Origin: Alcanivorax sp. | GTDB taxonomy: Bacteria > Pseudomonadota > Gammaproteobacteria > Pseudomonadales > Alcanivoracaceae | Assembly (NCBI RefSeq): GCF_002733835.1 | Contig: NZ_NVWY01000007.1 | Coordinates: forward strand, 62,001-126,000 | DNA: 64,000 bases | Direction of reading: 5' to 3' | Part shown: in pieces, positions 45,897 to 55,339 of the stretch | Position numbering within the stretch: position 1 is the stretch's first letter | Layout of the letters: each line of letters starts with the position of its first letter | Notes under the pieces: model-generated | The model's database searches: none | Told to the model about the DNA's origin: nothing | Seen by the model: the letters and a program-made list of their open reading frames with translations, nothing else | Position numbers and translations under genes: made by a program

Positions 45897-46639
45897 CCCA
45901 GCCAGCGAAAGGCGCGCTTCAGCGCCTGGGTGCCATTGTGGTCAATCCAGTTACCATGGGCCAGCACGATGCGCTCCGGTTGCCATTGCAGCATGCGCTG
46001 GAAGCTGGCCCGTGCCTGATCCTTGCCGCCCCGAAAAGTAAACCGGTAATCCAGTGGCGCCTGTCCGTGCGGTGCAACCACACCCGCCAGGCGCAGCAGC
46101 CACCGCAGGCGCCAATGCACTTTGCCGGGATCAAAATTCTCGATTAGATCAGCCAGGATCAACGTGCGGCTGGGGCGATGCAAAAACACCACCTCCTCCA
46201 TCACCGAGCTGCCGCGAAAGCACAACTGATCAAGAGTGTCATGCCATTCCGGCGGCGGACGGTCGCCCAGATCATCGCTGAACGACACAGATATATTCTG
46301 GCTACTGGCCCGCTCTCTCACCCCCGGTGAGGCCCAGCAACGGGCCTCGGGATAGTGTGCCGACCAGTCAGCGATATAGGCGTAGTGAATCCGGTTGGGC
46401 GACACCAGATGCGTCACCGTGCCCAGGGTTTCCAGCTGCCTGGCCAGGGGCGCGTTCCATGCCACCGGAGAGTGCAACCACAACCGGTTGCCCGGCAAAC
46501 GCACAATGGTCATCCGGGTCGTGAAGGGTAGCCCTGCCCCATACAGGGCCATATGTATCACCGGCCCATCGACAATCCAGACGTCATCGGCCACCGGCTT
46601 GAGCCAGTTCACCGGTTCATACAATGACAGCACAGCCAT
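45893..46639 (-). CDS. DUF4336 protein (metallo-beta-lactamase-like)
   Basis: A 248-residue protein resembling DUF4336, a divergent relative of metallo-beta-lactamase-fold hydrolases. Recognisable parts are TRMTIVRLPGNRLWLHSPVA, HLVSPNRIHYAYIADW and the end RIVLAHGNWIDHNG. It overlaps the stop of the convergent oxidoreductase by 4 bases. Function unknown. Confidence 0.82.
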   Translation of the reverse strand: MAVLSLYEPVNWLKPVADDVWIVDGPVIHMALYGAGLPFTTRMTIVRLPGNRLWLHSPVAWNAPLARQLETLGTVTHLVSPNRIHYAYIADWSAHYPEARCWASPGVRERASSQNISVSFSDDLGDRPPPEWHDTLDQLCFRGSSVMEEVVFLHRPSRTLILADLIENFDPGKVHWRLRWLLRLAGVVAPHGQAPLDYRFTFRGGKDQARASFQRMLQWQPERIVLAHGNWIDHNGTQALKRAFRWLG

Positions 46640-46678
46640 GATACCCCTCCCTGGGCCAGACAGCCCGACAACGGGTCG

Positions 46679-47704
46679 TCAGTCCTGATCGGGTGCCAGA
46701 AAATTCAGTAACACCTCGCGGTATGCATCAAACGCTTCATATTGTGGAACGTGACCGATGCCCTCCAATTCAACCAGAGTCGCATCAGGAATGCGTTGCG
46801 CCGCTTTCTTGCCCAGCTGGTCATAGCGCCCCAGTTGGGCACGCTCTGATTCCGGTGCCCGGTTACGTCCCAGCGCGGTGCGGTCCCGGGTGCCGATGAT
46901 CAACAAGGTGGGGACCTCAAGCCGCGCAAAGTCCTGCACCACCGGCTGACTGTAAATCATGTCGTAGGCAAGGGCGGAATTCCAGGCAATACGCGGGTAG
47001 TCCGGCCCGCGAATCCAGCCCTGTTGCAAGGTCAGCAAGGGGGCATAATCGTCTTTCCACTGGCCATCGAAATAGCTGGCCGTCATATAAGCTTTCACTT
47101 TTTCCGGGGTTTTCTTCAGCTCCCCTTCATACCAGGCATCCACGGATTGCCAGGGCACCACCGGGCGCCAGTCTTCCAGGCCAATGGGGTTCACCAATAC
47201 CAGCGCATCACTGCGTTGCGGGAACATCAGGGCAAAGCGGGTCGCGAGCATGCCGCCCATGGAGTGGCCGACCACGGTCGCGCTGTCCACCTTGAGCGCA
47301 TCCAGCAAACGTCGGGTTTGATCAGCCAGCACCTGAAAACTGTACTGAAAATGGGCAGGTTTTGAGGATTTCCCGAAACCGATCTGATCCGGCACCACCA
47401 CGCGATAGCCCTGCTCAAGCAGGGCAGCCATGGTGGTTTCCCAATATGCCCCGGAGAAGTTCTTGCCATGGAGTAACAGCACCGTTTCGCCATTGGCATC
47501 TTCCGGCGTCACATCCATATACGCCATTTCCAGGCGCTGTTGCTGATCCGTCACGGCCAGGGTCTGGACCGGATAAGGATAGGCATAACCCGAGAGCTGT
47601 GCATCCAGCGCCACCGGCTCTGCCAGCGCCAAACGACTCAACAACAGGCAAAGCAGGACACCCAGCCCCTGACTCCATTGACGCTGAATCGATTCCCCCT
47701 TCAT
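46679..47704 (-). CDS. Exported alpha/beta hydrolase
   Basis: A 341-residue serine hydrolase with a signal peptide ending SRLALA-EP (about 29). The oxyanion segment is [14 protein letters not shown] and the nucleophile elbow is [15 protein letters not shown] (Ser about 149). The acid is probably in IGTRDRTA and the His in IGHVPQYEA near the end. Esterase or dehalogenase-like; the substrate is unknown. Good ribosome site GAGGAGG. Confidence 0.88.
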   Translation of the reverse strand: MKGESIQRQWSQGLGVLLCLLLSRLALAEPVALDAQLSGYAYPYPVQTLAVTDQQQRLEMAYMDVTPEDANGETVLLLHGKNFSGAYWETTMAALLEQGYRVVVPDQIGFGKSSKPAHFQYSFQVLADQTRRLLDALKVDSATVVGHSMGGMLATRFALMFPQRSDALVLVNPIGLEDWRPVVPWQSVDAWYEGELKKTPEKVKAYMTASYFDGQWKDDYAPLLTLQQGWIRGPDYPRIAWNSALAYDMIYSQPVVQDFARLEVPTLLIIGTRDRTALGRNRAPESERAQLGRYDQLGKKAAQRIPDATLVELEGIGHVPQYEAFDAYREVLLNFLAPDQD

Positions 47705-47789
47705 GGCACCTCCTCACTGGCATGTTTTTGAACACTTACCCGTTGTGAGTGCGTTTTGCACGTCCGGTTCCCGCTAATTGCCGCTGTTT

Positions 47790-49136
47790 TCACTGCGGGT
47801 GGGGGAAATGCAGACCAACCCGCAACCCGCCCGTGGGGCTTTCATCCAGCACCAGTTTGCCACCGTAAGCCGCCACGGTATCGCTGACGATCGACAATCC
47901 CAGCCCGTGGCCAGCAGCGCGTTCATCCAGGCGCAGCCCCCGTTGTAGCACCTGTTCGCGGCGATCTTCCTGGATACCGGGGCCATCATCCTCCACACAC
48001 AGTATCAGCTGCTTGCGCTCTTCATTGTCCGCACAGCGTTCTTCCACCACGTGTACCGCCACGCGGACACGACGATTCGCCCATTTGAAGGCGTTATCCA
48101 GCACATTGCCCAACACTTCGAGCATGTCATCGCGATCAAACGGCTGCGCCGGTAGCGCCGCCATCTCCAGATGGATGTCCAGGTCACGCCGGTGAGCCTG
48201 CTCCAGTGTGGTCAGCAACAGGGGGATATCCTGCGCCGGAGAAAATGGATTACTGGCCGTCACGCCCGCCGCGACCCGCGCCCTTCCCAGGGCGCGGCGA
48301 ATGTTGGCTTCCATCTGCGCCAGCTGTTCGCAAAGCAGAGCATGCAACTCCGGGTCCGACGCCGCCAGTTCCTCCGTGCAGCGATTCTTGAGAATCGCCA
48401 GCGGGGTTTTCAGCGCATGGCCAAGGTCACCCAGCGCATGACGGGAACGCTGGAGTTGCTGCTCCGTATGGCGCTGCAACCGGTTGATCTCTACCACCAG
48501 CGGATGCAGCTCCAACGCCACTGTCTCGCTCAATTCATGACGCTGCCCGCCGCGCAGTTGTTCAATTTCGTCCCGTGCCCGGCGAAGGGGGGCCAGGCCC
48601 CGGCGCAGTAACCACTGCTGGACGCCGGCCAATACCAGCAACACCACCACCCAGACCACCAGCACCACGGTGCGCGTCTGGTTATAGGTGTGCAGAATCG
48701 GGGTGTAATCCTGGGCCACCACCACAGTGATGGGCTGGCCTTCTTTTTCGTATTCACCGCGAAAGCGCAGCAACTGCTGATCCGCCGGCCCGGTTTGCAA
48801 GGCTGCATGCACCCCCGGCTGCGCAGGCACCTCCAGCTGCTGGTCCCACAGCGAGCGCGACCGCCAACGCTGCTCCCCCAACAGCACCACAAAATAACGC
48901 CCGGACAGGGGCCGTCGGTAAGCAGGATGCAAACGGGAGGTATCCAGGCTCAAGCGTCCTTGCGGGTCGGCCATCAATGCGGCCAACACCCCGGCGGCAT
49001 CATCGCGTAACTGCAGGCTCAGGGTCAGGCGCTGATCGCGCTCCAGCCACCACAGCGCCCCCTGGCTGATCACCACCCCGGCCAGCAGCAGGCTGACGAA
49101 CAGGCTGATTCCCAGCCGACGCCCCATGGAGGTCAT
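47790..49136 (-). CDS. Sensor histidine kinase
   Basis: A 448-residue membrane kinase, PhoQ/QseC-like. Two membrane helices (about 10-30 and 160-180) frame a periplasmic domain. HisKA contains [17 protein letters not shown] with the phosphorylated His (about 245). The ATPase domain has N box [11 protein letters not shown]1 VEDDGPGI and G2 GHGLGLSIV. The start overlaps the response regulator stop by ATGA, so the two are translationally coupled. Confidence 0.93.
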   Translation of the reverse strand: MTSMGRRLGISLFVSLLLAGVVISQGALWWLERDQRLTLSLQLRDDAAGVLAALMADPQGRLSLDTSRLHPAYRRPLSGRYFVVLLGEQRWRSRSLWDQQLEVPAQPGVHAALQTGPADQQLLRFRGEYEKEGQPITVVVAQDYTPILHTYNQTRTVVLVVWVVVLLVLAGVQQWLLRRGLAPLRRARDEIEQLRGGQRHELSETVALELHPLVVEINRLQRHTEQQLQRSRHALGDLGHALKTPLAILKNRCTEELAASDPELHALLCEQLAQMEANIRRALGRARVAAGVTASNPFSPAQDIPLLLTTLEQAHRRDLDIHLEMAALPAQPFDRDDMLEVLGNVLDNAFKWANRRVRVAVHVVEERCADNEERKQLILCVEDDGPGIQEDRREQVLQRGLRLDERAAGHGLGLSIVSDTVAAYGGKLVLDESPTGGLRVGLHFPHPQ

Positions 49137-49801
49137 CGCGCTTGCCCGGTGAAGACATAACCCTGCCCACGGCGGGTTTCGATCACGCTTTTCCCCAGCT
49201 TGCGACGCAGGCGGTTCACGTGTACTTCCAGTACGTTGGAGTCGCGGTCACTTTCGTTATCGTACAGATGAGAGGCCAGCTGCCCTTTGGAAAGCAATCG
49301 ATCAGGGTTATGCATGAAGTATCGGAGCATGCGGAATTCTGCGCCGGTCAGGGTGATTTCCGTTTCCCCAGACCAGACGCTCTGGCGGTTTTCATCCAGT
49401 TTGAAAGTGCCCGCCGTCAGCTGGGCCGTATTCGCCCGGCCATGGGTGCGCCGCAACAAGGCCTGTACCCGCAGTAACAGTTCGTCAGGGTGAAACGGTT
49501 TGGCCAGGTAGTCATCGGCCCCGCTTTGCAGGCCTTCAATGCGTTCCGCCCAGCTGTCGCGGGCCGTCAGGATCAGCACGGGCACCTGTTGATTGTCCCC
49601 GCGCCACTGCTGCAGAACCTGCAAACCATCCAGACCCGGCAGACCCAGGTCCAGAATCACCAGATCAAACGGATCATCATTGAGCGCGGGCAAGGCATCA
49701 CGACCATCCGCCAGCCAATCCACCGCGTAGCCATGCTCACGAAGCATGGGCATGAGCTGATCCGCCAGCGGGATACTGTCTTCGACCAGAAGAATACGCA
49801 T
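49133..49801 (-). CDS. OmpR-family response regulator
   Basis: A 222-residue two-component regulator (PhoP/QseB-like). The receiver domain has the acidic pair at 8-9 (LLVEDS), phospho-Asp in [13 protein letters not shown] (about 51) and Lys in [11 protein letters not shown]. The winged helix has [18 protein letters not shown] and the end [20 protein letters not shown]. It is encoded between a PepSY protein and its kinase, with overlapping codons on both sides. Confidence 0.95.
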   Translation of the reverse strand: MRILLVEDSIPLADQLMPMLREHGYAVDWLADGRDALPALNDDPFDLVILDLGLPGLDGLQVLQQWRGDNQQVPVLILTARDSWAERIEGLQSGADDYLAKPFHPDELLLRVQALLRRTHGRANTAQLTAGTFKLDENRQSVWSGETEITLTGAEFRMLRYFMHNPDRLLSKGQLASHLYDNESDRDSNVLEVHVNRLRRKLGKSVIETRRGQGYVFTGQAR

Positions 49802-50136
49802 CAGTCGTCACGCTCGTCATCAAGGATGTCTGCGGTGCGGGCATCCATTTCAATCTCGCGGACCACCTGGTCCCGGGTCAGCAACTCAATTTCATAGATC
49901 AGCAGGCCATCGTCACGTTCCAGCTCGACCTCCAGCACACGACCTTGCGGGTAGCGTTGTTCCAGCGTTTTCAGCAACGACGCAAGCGACAGGATTTCCC
50001 CCTGCTGACGTAGCCGCAAGGCTTCATCCTGGCTAATGTCATCGGCCACACTGGAGAGCGAACACACGCACAGCAGGGCGATCAAGATCGCCCTGCTCTT
50101 GCGTGGCCATCGGCCCGGCAATGTGTGGGAAAGCAA
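49801..50136 (-). CDS. PepSY-domain periplasmic protein
   Basis: A protein of 111 residues. There is no ATG in a sensible place: the TTG at 50136 has the ribosome site GAAGGA at 8 bases and gives a signal sequence ([17 protein letters not shown]). The PepSY-type domain follows ([20 protein letters not shown], then [13 protein letters not shown]). Its stop overlaps the response regulator start, placing it in the same operon; such proteins often modulate a partner sensor. Confidence 0.72.
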   Translation of the reverse strand: MLSHTLPGRWPRKSRAILIALLCVCSLSSVADDISQDEALRLRQQGEILSLASLLKTLEQRYPQGRVLEVELERDDGLLIYEIELLTRDQVVREIEMDARTADILDDERDD

Positions 50137-50140
50137 GGAC

Positions 50141-50449
50141 TCAGTCCTTCTCTTCACCCAGCACGTCACCATTGCTGGCATCGATATCCAGATCCCACTC
50201 CACGCCCTGCGGGTCGCGCAGCTCAACCTGGTAGATGTAGCGGCCATACTCGTTTTCCAGATCCGTGTCGGTAATTTTCGCATTGGGGTGCTTGTCCAAT
50301 GCTACCTTATCGAGTTTATCCAGGGACTGGATAGTGCCGTCTTTCACCAGTGTATCGATCTGGCTATGGGGTACGTCATCGGCCTGTACTGCACTGACAG
50401 ACGCCAAACCCAATACCGCAGCCATCAATGTTGTTTTGGTCAAAGTCAT
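50141..50449 (-). CDS. PepSY-domain periplasmic protein
   Basis: A 102-residue exported protein. The signal peptide ends SAVQA-DD (about 23), followed by a PepSY-like domain with DLENEYGRYIYQVELRDPQG and DLDIDASNGDVLGEEKD. The ATG at 50449 has AAGGAG at 6 bases. It is first in the PepSY-PepSY-regulator-kinase operon, 4 bases from the next gene. Confidence 0.85.
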   Translation of the reverse strand: MTLTKTTLMAAVLGLASVSAVQADDVPHSQIDTLVKDGTIQSLDKLDKVALDKHPNAKITDTDLENEYGRYIYQVELRDPQGVEWDLDIDASNGDVLGEEKD

Positions 50450-50773
50450 GTTTGCTCTCCTTTTCGTTGAAGTCGGGAGAACCATAACGCGCCAAGCTGA
50501 ACGCAACCTGAATGCTGGCTGACACCGACCTGAACCCGGCAAGCAGAATGGGCAACGGCCTTTTAACCGGCAAAATGCCCTTTCACCCCATTGGGGTGTG
50601 ACGCAGTTATCTTTCCAGCATGAATCCGATATATTGCCCTGATAACCGTTCGCGTCCCAGCTATCAAGCGGTTACCACAGCCAATTGATAAGGCGCAGGC
50701 CCACTGCGGCCACACGAAACACCGCAAACCCGTCCAGGGGGGACAGTCTGCGGTACGGGGGAAACCGGTCTAT
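50450..50773. other. Divergent promoter gap of the PepSY operon and luxR gene
   Basis: No gene. The one notable element is the 15-base perfect inverted repeat CACCCCATTGGGGTG at 50584-50598, which may be an operator or small hairpin. Promoters for both sides must lie here but none stands out. Confidence 0.45.
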
Positions 50774-51901
50774 ATGGACGGATTACTGGATTTTGTCGGG
50801 GAAGTGTACGAGGCCTCCTACAACCCGGGCCACTGGAACCGGGTGATGACACTGCTCTGCGAAAAGATTATGAATGCCCGCTCTGGCGCGATTTTTATTG
50901 AAGATCACCAGGGCGGCACCCGGAGCATGATCGGTTATCACGGCTTACCGAAAGCCGTGGTGGCGTCCTACCGCTTTGGCATGGGCAAATACGATTACAC
51001 CTTCCAGGCACAGCGCGACGAGCCTGTGGGCCAGGCCCGGCAGATCATCGATTCCCGGGAAGTCAAAGACGCCCACCCTTACTATTTCCGGCTGATTCTC
51101 AAGCCCAATGACATTGGCTTTATCTCCGGCATGAACATCTACCACGACAAGGAATGGCACGTGGGCATCGGCCTGCACCGATCCTTCAATGCTGACCCGT
51201 TCTCCGACGAAGATATCGCCAAGCTACGGCTCCTCTACCCACACTTCAAACGCGCCATCCGTATTCACCGTGAGTTCCACCGCTTGCGCACGCGCCAGCA
51301 AACCCTGCACAGTGCCATGTCGCGTTTTATGCTGGGGCTGATCATTCTCGAACCGGATGGCACCGTGGCCTACCGTAACCCGGTCGCCGATGCCCTGCTC
51401 ACCCACCATAACGCGCTTGCCCTGGCCGGCACTGGCATTAAAGCCTACTACGCGGATGAAAATACCCGGCTCGCCTGCCTGATTCAGAAACAGGCCAAAG
51501 CCGACCCCAGAGAGATCAACACCCGTAACACCGCCATCGGGCTGCACCACCCGGACCGGGACAACGCGCTGACCGTCATGCTCGCCACCCTCAATGAAGG
51601 CAGCACACCAGACGGTGGTGAACCCACTAACGGTTCCGTGGCGCTCTATATTTCCGACTCTGATTCGCCGCTGAACATCCCTGCAGAAACCCTGCGTGCG
51701 CTCTACGAAATGACCCAGGCAGAATCCAATGTGGCCATTGCCCTGACCAACGGCCTCAGCCCTGGCCAGATCGCGGAGAATAATGGAACGTCGGTGGATA
51801 CCGTGCGCTCACAGCTGAAAGCCATTTACAGCAAAATGGGCGTCAGCAAACAGCAGGATGTGATCCGCACCCTGTTATCCGGCGCCATGCAGGTGCTGTG
51901 A
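50774..51901 (+). CDS. LuxR-type HTH transcriptional regulator
   Basis: A 375-residue protein. The last ~65 residues form a LuxR/NarL helix-turn-helix (MTQAESNVAIALTNGLSPGQ, IAENNGTSVDTVRSQLKAIY). The first ~280 residues look like a PAS/GAF-like sensor without recognisable ligand motif. It is not next to an autoinducer synthase, so it is probably not a quorum-sensing receptor. Confidence 0.82.
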   Translation: MDGLLDFVGEVYEASYNPGHWNRVMTLLCEKIMNARSGAIFIEDHQGGTRSMIGYHGLPKAVVASYRFGMGKYDYTFQAQRDEPVGQARQIIDSREVKDAHPYYFRLILKPNDIGFISGMNIYHDKEWHVGIGLHRSFNADPFSDEDIAKLRLLYPHFKRAIRIHREFHRLRTRQQTLHSAMSRFMLGLIILEPDGTVAYRNPVADALLTHHNALALAGTGIKAYYADENTRLACLIQKQAKADPREINTRNTAIGLHHPDRDNALTVMLATLNEGSTPDGGEPTNGSVALYISDSDSPLNIPAETLRALYEMTQAESNVAIALTNGLSPGQIAENNGTSVDTVRSQLKAIYSKMGVSKQQDVIRTLLSGAMQVL

Positions 51902-51995
51902 CCCAACCCGCAGCCCACACCCTGATAACGGATTCATGGAGGATGCAGGGCAAGACGTATCTTGAGGAAAGGACAAGAACGACAACCCGATGCGG

Positions 51996-52030
51996 TTGTC
52001 GCGTGTTGCATGAACCGTGCTGCGGCGGCA
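51996..52030 (-). repeat. 7-base-period array, inverse orientation
   Basis: On the minus strand the units are GCAGCAC, GGTTCAT, GCAACAC, GCGACAA, the same GCNNCAN family as at 9730 and 55122. It lies just before the terminator at 52038. Confidence 0.65.
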
Positions 52031-52037
52031 TAGCGGC

Positions 52038-52070
52038 AAAAAAAAACCGGCCAATTGGCCGGTTTTTTTT
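52038..52070. terminator. Bidirectional terminator after the thiolase and luxR genes
   Basis: CCGGCC-AATT-GGCCGG flanked by nine A and eight T; fully symmetric, serving both convergent genes. Confidence 0.93.
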
Positions 52071-52088
52071 ACTGCCAGAAGGGAGCGA

Positions 52089-53375
52089 TTATTTTTCGAG
52101 AATCGCTACCACACCCTGGCCACCCGCGGCACACACGGAGATCAGTGCGCGGCCGGAGCCTTTTTCGTTCAGCAGCTTGGCGGCGTTGGCGATGATACGG
52201 CCACCGGTAGCCGCGAACGGGTGACCGGCTGCCAGGGAGGAACCTTTCACGTTCAGTTTGCTGCGATCGATGCTGCCCAGCGCCTTGTCGCGACCCAGCT
52301 TCTCTTTACAGAAGCTTTCATCTTCCCACATTTTCAGCGTAGTCAGTACCTGGGAGGCAAACGCTTCATGGATTTCATAGAAGTCGAAGTCCTGCAGGGT
52401 GATGCCGGCCTTGTCGAGCATGCTCGGCACGCCATAAGCGGGCGCCATCAGCAGGCCTTCTTTCTTGCCGATGAAATCAACGGCGGCGGCTTCGCCCAGG
52501 GTCAGGTAAGCCAGAACCGGCAAACCGCGCTCCTTGGCCCACTCTTCGGTGGCCAGCAGTACCGCAGAGGCACCGTCAGTCAGCGGCGTGGAGTTGGCCG
52601 GAGTCATGGTGCCGTCCGGACCACCAAAGCAAGGCTTCAGGGTGCCCAGTTTTTCCAGGGTGGAATCGCCACGCATATTGTTGTCGCGCTCCAGCCCCTT
52701 GAACGGGGTGATCAGGTCATCCTGCCAGCCATCTTCATAGGACTTGGCCAGGTTCTGGTGAGAGCGCCACGCCAGCTCGTCCTGCGCTTCACGGGGAATG
52801 CCCCACTCTTTCGCAGTGATCGCCTGGTGCTCACCCATGGACAGGCCGGTACGCGGCTCGCCATTTTTCGGGATGTCCGGCATCAGGGATTTCGGGTTCA
52901 GCAGTTTCAGGCCCAGCTTGGCACGCTCGCCGTTGGTCTTGGCACGGTTCAAGGCCATGAACACTTTTCGGGCGTCTTCGTTCACACCCAAGGGCGCGTC
53001 AGAAGTCGTATCAACGCCACCAGCGATGGCGCAATCGATCTGGCCCAGAGCAATCTTGTTGGCCACCAGAATGGCCGCTTCCAGACCGGTTCCGCAGGCT
53101 TGCTGCAGATCGTAGGCAGGGGTTTCCGGGGCCAGCTTGGAACCCAGCACCGATTCACGTACCAGGTTGAAATCACGGGCGTGCTTCATCACCGCACCAG
53201 CAGCCACTTCGTCAATCTTCTCACCATGCAGCTTGAAACGGTCCACCAGACCATCCAGTGCCGCTGTCAGCATTTCCTGGTTGCTGGTGTCGATGTAGGC
53301 GCTGTTGGAACGGGCAAACGGGATACGGTTACCACCAATAATGGCGACCTTACGAACGGCTTTACCTGCCAGCAT
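52089..53375 (-). CDS. Acetyl-CoA acyltransferase (thiolase), FadI-like
   Basis: A thiolase of 428 residues that cleaves 3-ketoacyl-CoA in beta-oxidation. The active-site Cys is in LQQACGTGLEAAILVA (about 93), and the other catalytic parts are GHPFAATGGR and CAAGGQGVV near the end. ATG at 53375 has ribosome site GAGG; the frame is open 23 codons upstream. It is divergent from the FabG-like gene, with a PsrA-type palindrome between them. Confidence 0.93.
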   Translation of the reverse strand: MLAGKAVRKVAIIGGNRIPFARSNSAYIDTSNQEMLTAALDGLVDRFKLHGEKIDEVAAGAVMKHARDFNLVRESVLGSKLAPETPAYDLQQACGTGLEAAILVANKIALGQIDCAIAGGVDTTSDAPLGVNEDARKVFMALNRAKTNGERAKLGLKLLNPKSLMPDIPKNGEPRTGLSMGEHQAITAKEWGIPREAQDELAWRSHQNLAKSYEDGWQDDLITPFKGLERDNNMRGDSTLEKLGTLKPCFGGPDGTMTPANSTPLTDGASAVLLATEEWAKERGLPVLAYLTLGEAAAVDFIGKKEGLLMAPAYGVPSMLDKAGITLQDFDFYEIHEAFASQVLTTLKMWEDESFCKEKLGRDKALGSIDRSKLNVKGSSLAAGHPFAATGGRIIANAAKLLNEKGSGRALISVCAAGGQGVVAILEK

Positions 53376-53698
53376 AATCTTTTCCTCTAGAGATGGACGG
53401 TCATCAATGACGACGACGGTGGCGAATTTGGCCACGGTATTCACTCGACAGGGCGCAGTCTACCCCCTACCGTGCCGGCCTCATTGGCTCAAACGACTGT
53501 TTGACGGCCGGGGCCGGTCAATACACCCGTCACACTGCAGTGATTCAATACGCGCCAGTGTGCGACAGGGCCAGATTTCCTGCCCTACGAAAGATGGCGT
53601 ATTTTCAGCCCATCTTTACGCGCCACCCCTTTAAACCCGTTCCGCTTACCCTAAGGTAAAAGGACACATTCATCATTCGATGGAAAAAGGACAGGACC
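53376..53698. other. Divergent promoter gap between thiolase and FabG-like genes
   Basis: A 323-base region without a gene. It holds the PsrA-like palindrome at 53489-53504; promoter hexamers are not clear. Confidence 0.45.
53489..53504. promoter_or_regulatory. PsrA-like operator
   Basis: TCAAAC-GACT-GTTTGA is a perfect palindrome that fits the PsrA consensus (G/C)AAAC-N2-4-GTTT(G/C), known in Pseudomonas for fatty-acid-responsive repression of beta-oxidation genes. It is placed between two fatty-acid genes. Confidence 0.65.
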
Positions 53699-55117
53699 AT
53701 GAGCGATACCTATCAGACGATTGCCAACTCTCCCATGGGCAAGGCGCTATTCGGCGCAATCAACTTGCCGATTCCGGTTATTCTGGAGCGCTGGCAGCCG
53801 GGCCAGGCGTCCTTTATCAAGGGCCGCGTTCTGGTAGGTGCCGCCAATGGTTCCACCGGCATCGACAGCGTACTGAGCACCCTCAAAGGCGCGCCGGACG
53901 CACAGGTAGCCGTTCTGGCCAATACCGCCAACGCCACCGACCTGCAGAAAAAAGCCGGCAAACTGGGCGTGGATGCGGACAATTACACCGCCAATCGCGA
54001 TGACGATGCCAAATTCAAAGGCCTGGTATTCGATGCCACCGGCATCCAGAGCCCGGATGAACTGAAAGCCCTGTGGGACTTCTTCCATCCGGTGATTCGC
54101 AAGCTGGATAAATGCGCCCGCGTTGTCGTGATCGGTCGTACTCCGGAAAAACAGGCTGGCGCCGTGCGCGTTGCCCAGCGTGCCCTGGAAGGCTTCACCC
54201 GCTCCGTGGGCAAGGAAATCAAGAAAGGCGCCACCGCCCAGCTGGTCTATGTGGATGAAGGCGCCGAAGCGCAGCTGGCCTCCCCGCTGCACTTCTTCCT
54301 GTCACCGAAATCCGCTTATGTGTCCGGCCAGGTAGTGCGTGTTACCGAAGCCGGCTTCAAGGCCGCCAAGTTTGATTGGGACAAGCCGCTGGCCGGCAAA
54401 AAGGCCCTGGTCACCGGTGGTTCCCGCGGTATTGGCGCAGCCATTGCCGAAGTACTGGCCCGCGACGGCGCGACCGTCACCGTGCTGGACATTCCCCCCA
54501 TGGCCGATGACCTGAATGCTGTCGCGGCGCAAATTGGTGGCGATACTCTGGAAATGGATATCACTGCCGACGAAGCACCAGCAGCCATTGCAGCGAAAGC
54601 CAAAGCCATTGGCGGCTACGACGTGGTCGTGCACAACGCAGGTGTCACCCGTGACAAAATGCTGGGCAACATGCCGGAAAAATTCTGGGACATGGTGCTG
54701 AACATCAACATCGCCAGCCAGCTGCGCATTAATGAAGCCCTGCTCTCCAGTGGCGGTTTGGGCAAAGGCGCCAGCATTATTTCCATCAGCTCCATCGCGG
54801 GCATTGCCGGCAACCTGGGCCAGACCAACTATGGTTGTTCCAAAGCAGCAGTCATCGGCATGGTCGATGCGTTCAAGGATGAATACGCCGAGCAAGGCAT
54901 CACCATCAATGCCGTGGCACCAGGCTTCATCGAAACCCAGATGACCGCCGCCATTCCCTTCACCATCCGTGAAGCGGGCCGTCGCATGAACGCCATGAAC
55001 CAGGGCGGTCAACCGGTAGACGTGGCCGAAACCATCGCTTTCTTTGCCAGCCCGGCCTCCCAGGGCCTGACTGGCAACGTTGTGCGTGTATGTGGCCAGA
55101 TGCTGTTGGGGGCTTAA
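53699..55117 (+). CDS. High-molecular-weight 3-oxoacyl reductase (FabG4-like)
   Basis: A 472-residue two-domain reductase. The first ~205 residues form a degenerate flavodoxin-like domain. The SDR domain follows with the cofactor motif GGSRGIGAAIAEVLA (about 240-254), catalytic Ser in ISISSIAG and YGCSKAA (Tyr-x3-Lys, about 380). Ordinary FabG has about 250 residues. The long type reduces 3-ketoacyl-CoA or -ACP with NADH in mycobacteria; here the thiolase neighbour suggests a beta-oxidation or polyester role. Ribosome site AGGAC(AGG). Confidence 0.9.
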   Translation: MSDTYQTIANSPMGKALFGAINLPIPVILERWQPGQASFIKGRVLVGAANGSTGIDSVLSTLKGAPDAQVAVLANTANATDLQKKAGKLGVDADNYTANRDDDAKFKGLVFDATGIQSPDELKALWDFFHPVIRKLDKCARVVVIGRTPEKQAGAVRVAQRALEGFTRSVGKEIKKGATAQLVYVDEGAEAQLASPLHFFLSPKSAYVSGQVVRVTEAGFKAAKFDWDKPLAGKKALVTGGSRGIGAAIAEVLARDGATVTVLDIPPMADDLNAVAAQIGGDTLEMDITADEAPAAIAAKAKAIGGYDVVVHNAGVTRDKMLGNMPEKFWDMVLNINIASQLRINEALLSSGGLGKGASIISISSIAGIAGNLGQTNYGCSKAAVIGMVDAFKDEYAEQGITINAVAPGFIETQMTAAIPFTIREAGRRMNAMNQGGQPVDVAETIAFFASPASQGLTGNVVRVCGQMLLGA

Positions 55118-55121
55118 ACCC

Positions 55122-55163
55122 GCAGCAGGCCTCATGCTTCACGCAACAGGCAAGAAGCAACAA
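55122..55163 (+). repeat. Six-unit 7-base-period array
   Basis: GCAGCAG, GCCTCAT, GCTTCAC, GCAACAG, GCAAGAA, GCAACAA, exactly in phase, starting 5 bases after the stop codon and running into the terminator. It is the clearest example of the GCNNCAN family. Confidence 0.8.
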
Positions 55164-55193
55164 AAAGCCGCGCCCACAGGGTGCGGCTTTTTT
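55162..55193 (+). terminator. Terminator of the FabG-like gene
   Basis: AAAAAGCCGC pairs with GCGGCTTTTTT over an 11-base loop. Confidence 0.85.
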
Positions 55194-55214
55194 GTGGGCT
55201 GCAGGCCAAGCTTT

Positions 55215-55231
55215 CTACAGCGCCGCTGTAG
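55215..55231. repeat. Short perfect inverted repeat
   Basis: CTACAGCG-C-CGCTGTAG. GCTGTAGG is also the start of the REP-like elements at 9816 and 28541, so it may be a REP fragment. Confidence 0.45.
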
Positions 55232-55257
55232 GGGCCAGTGTCCGGTCGCAGCGCGGC

Positions 55258-55293
55258 AAAAAAAGACCCCGCCGGTTACCCGGCGAGGTCTTT
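55258..55293 (-). terminator. Terminator of the sterol-desaturase-like gene
   Basis: Minus strand: AAAGACCTCGCCGGG pairs with CCGGCGGGGTCTTT, followed by a T run. It lies 47 bases past the gene end. Confidence 0.85.
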
Positions 55294-55339
55294 AATTCCA
55301 CGCTCTCCCGAGGTGGATAGCACAAGGAATCCAGGTTGA

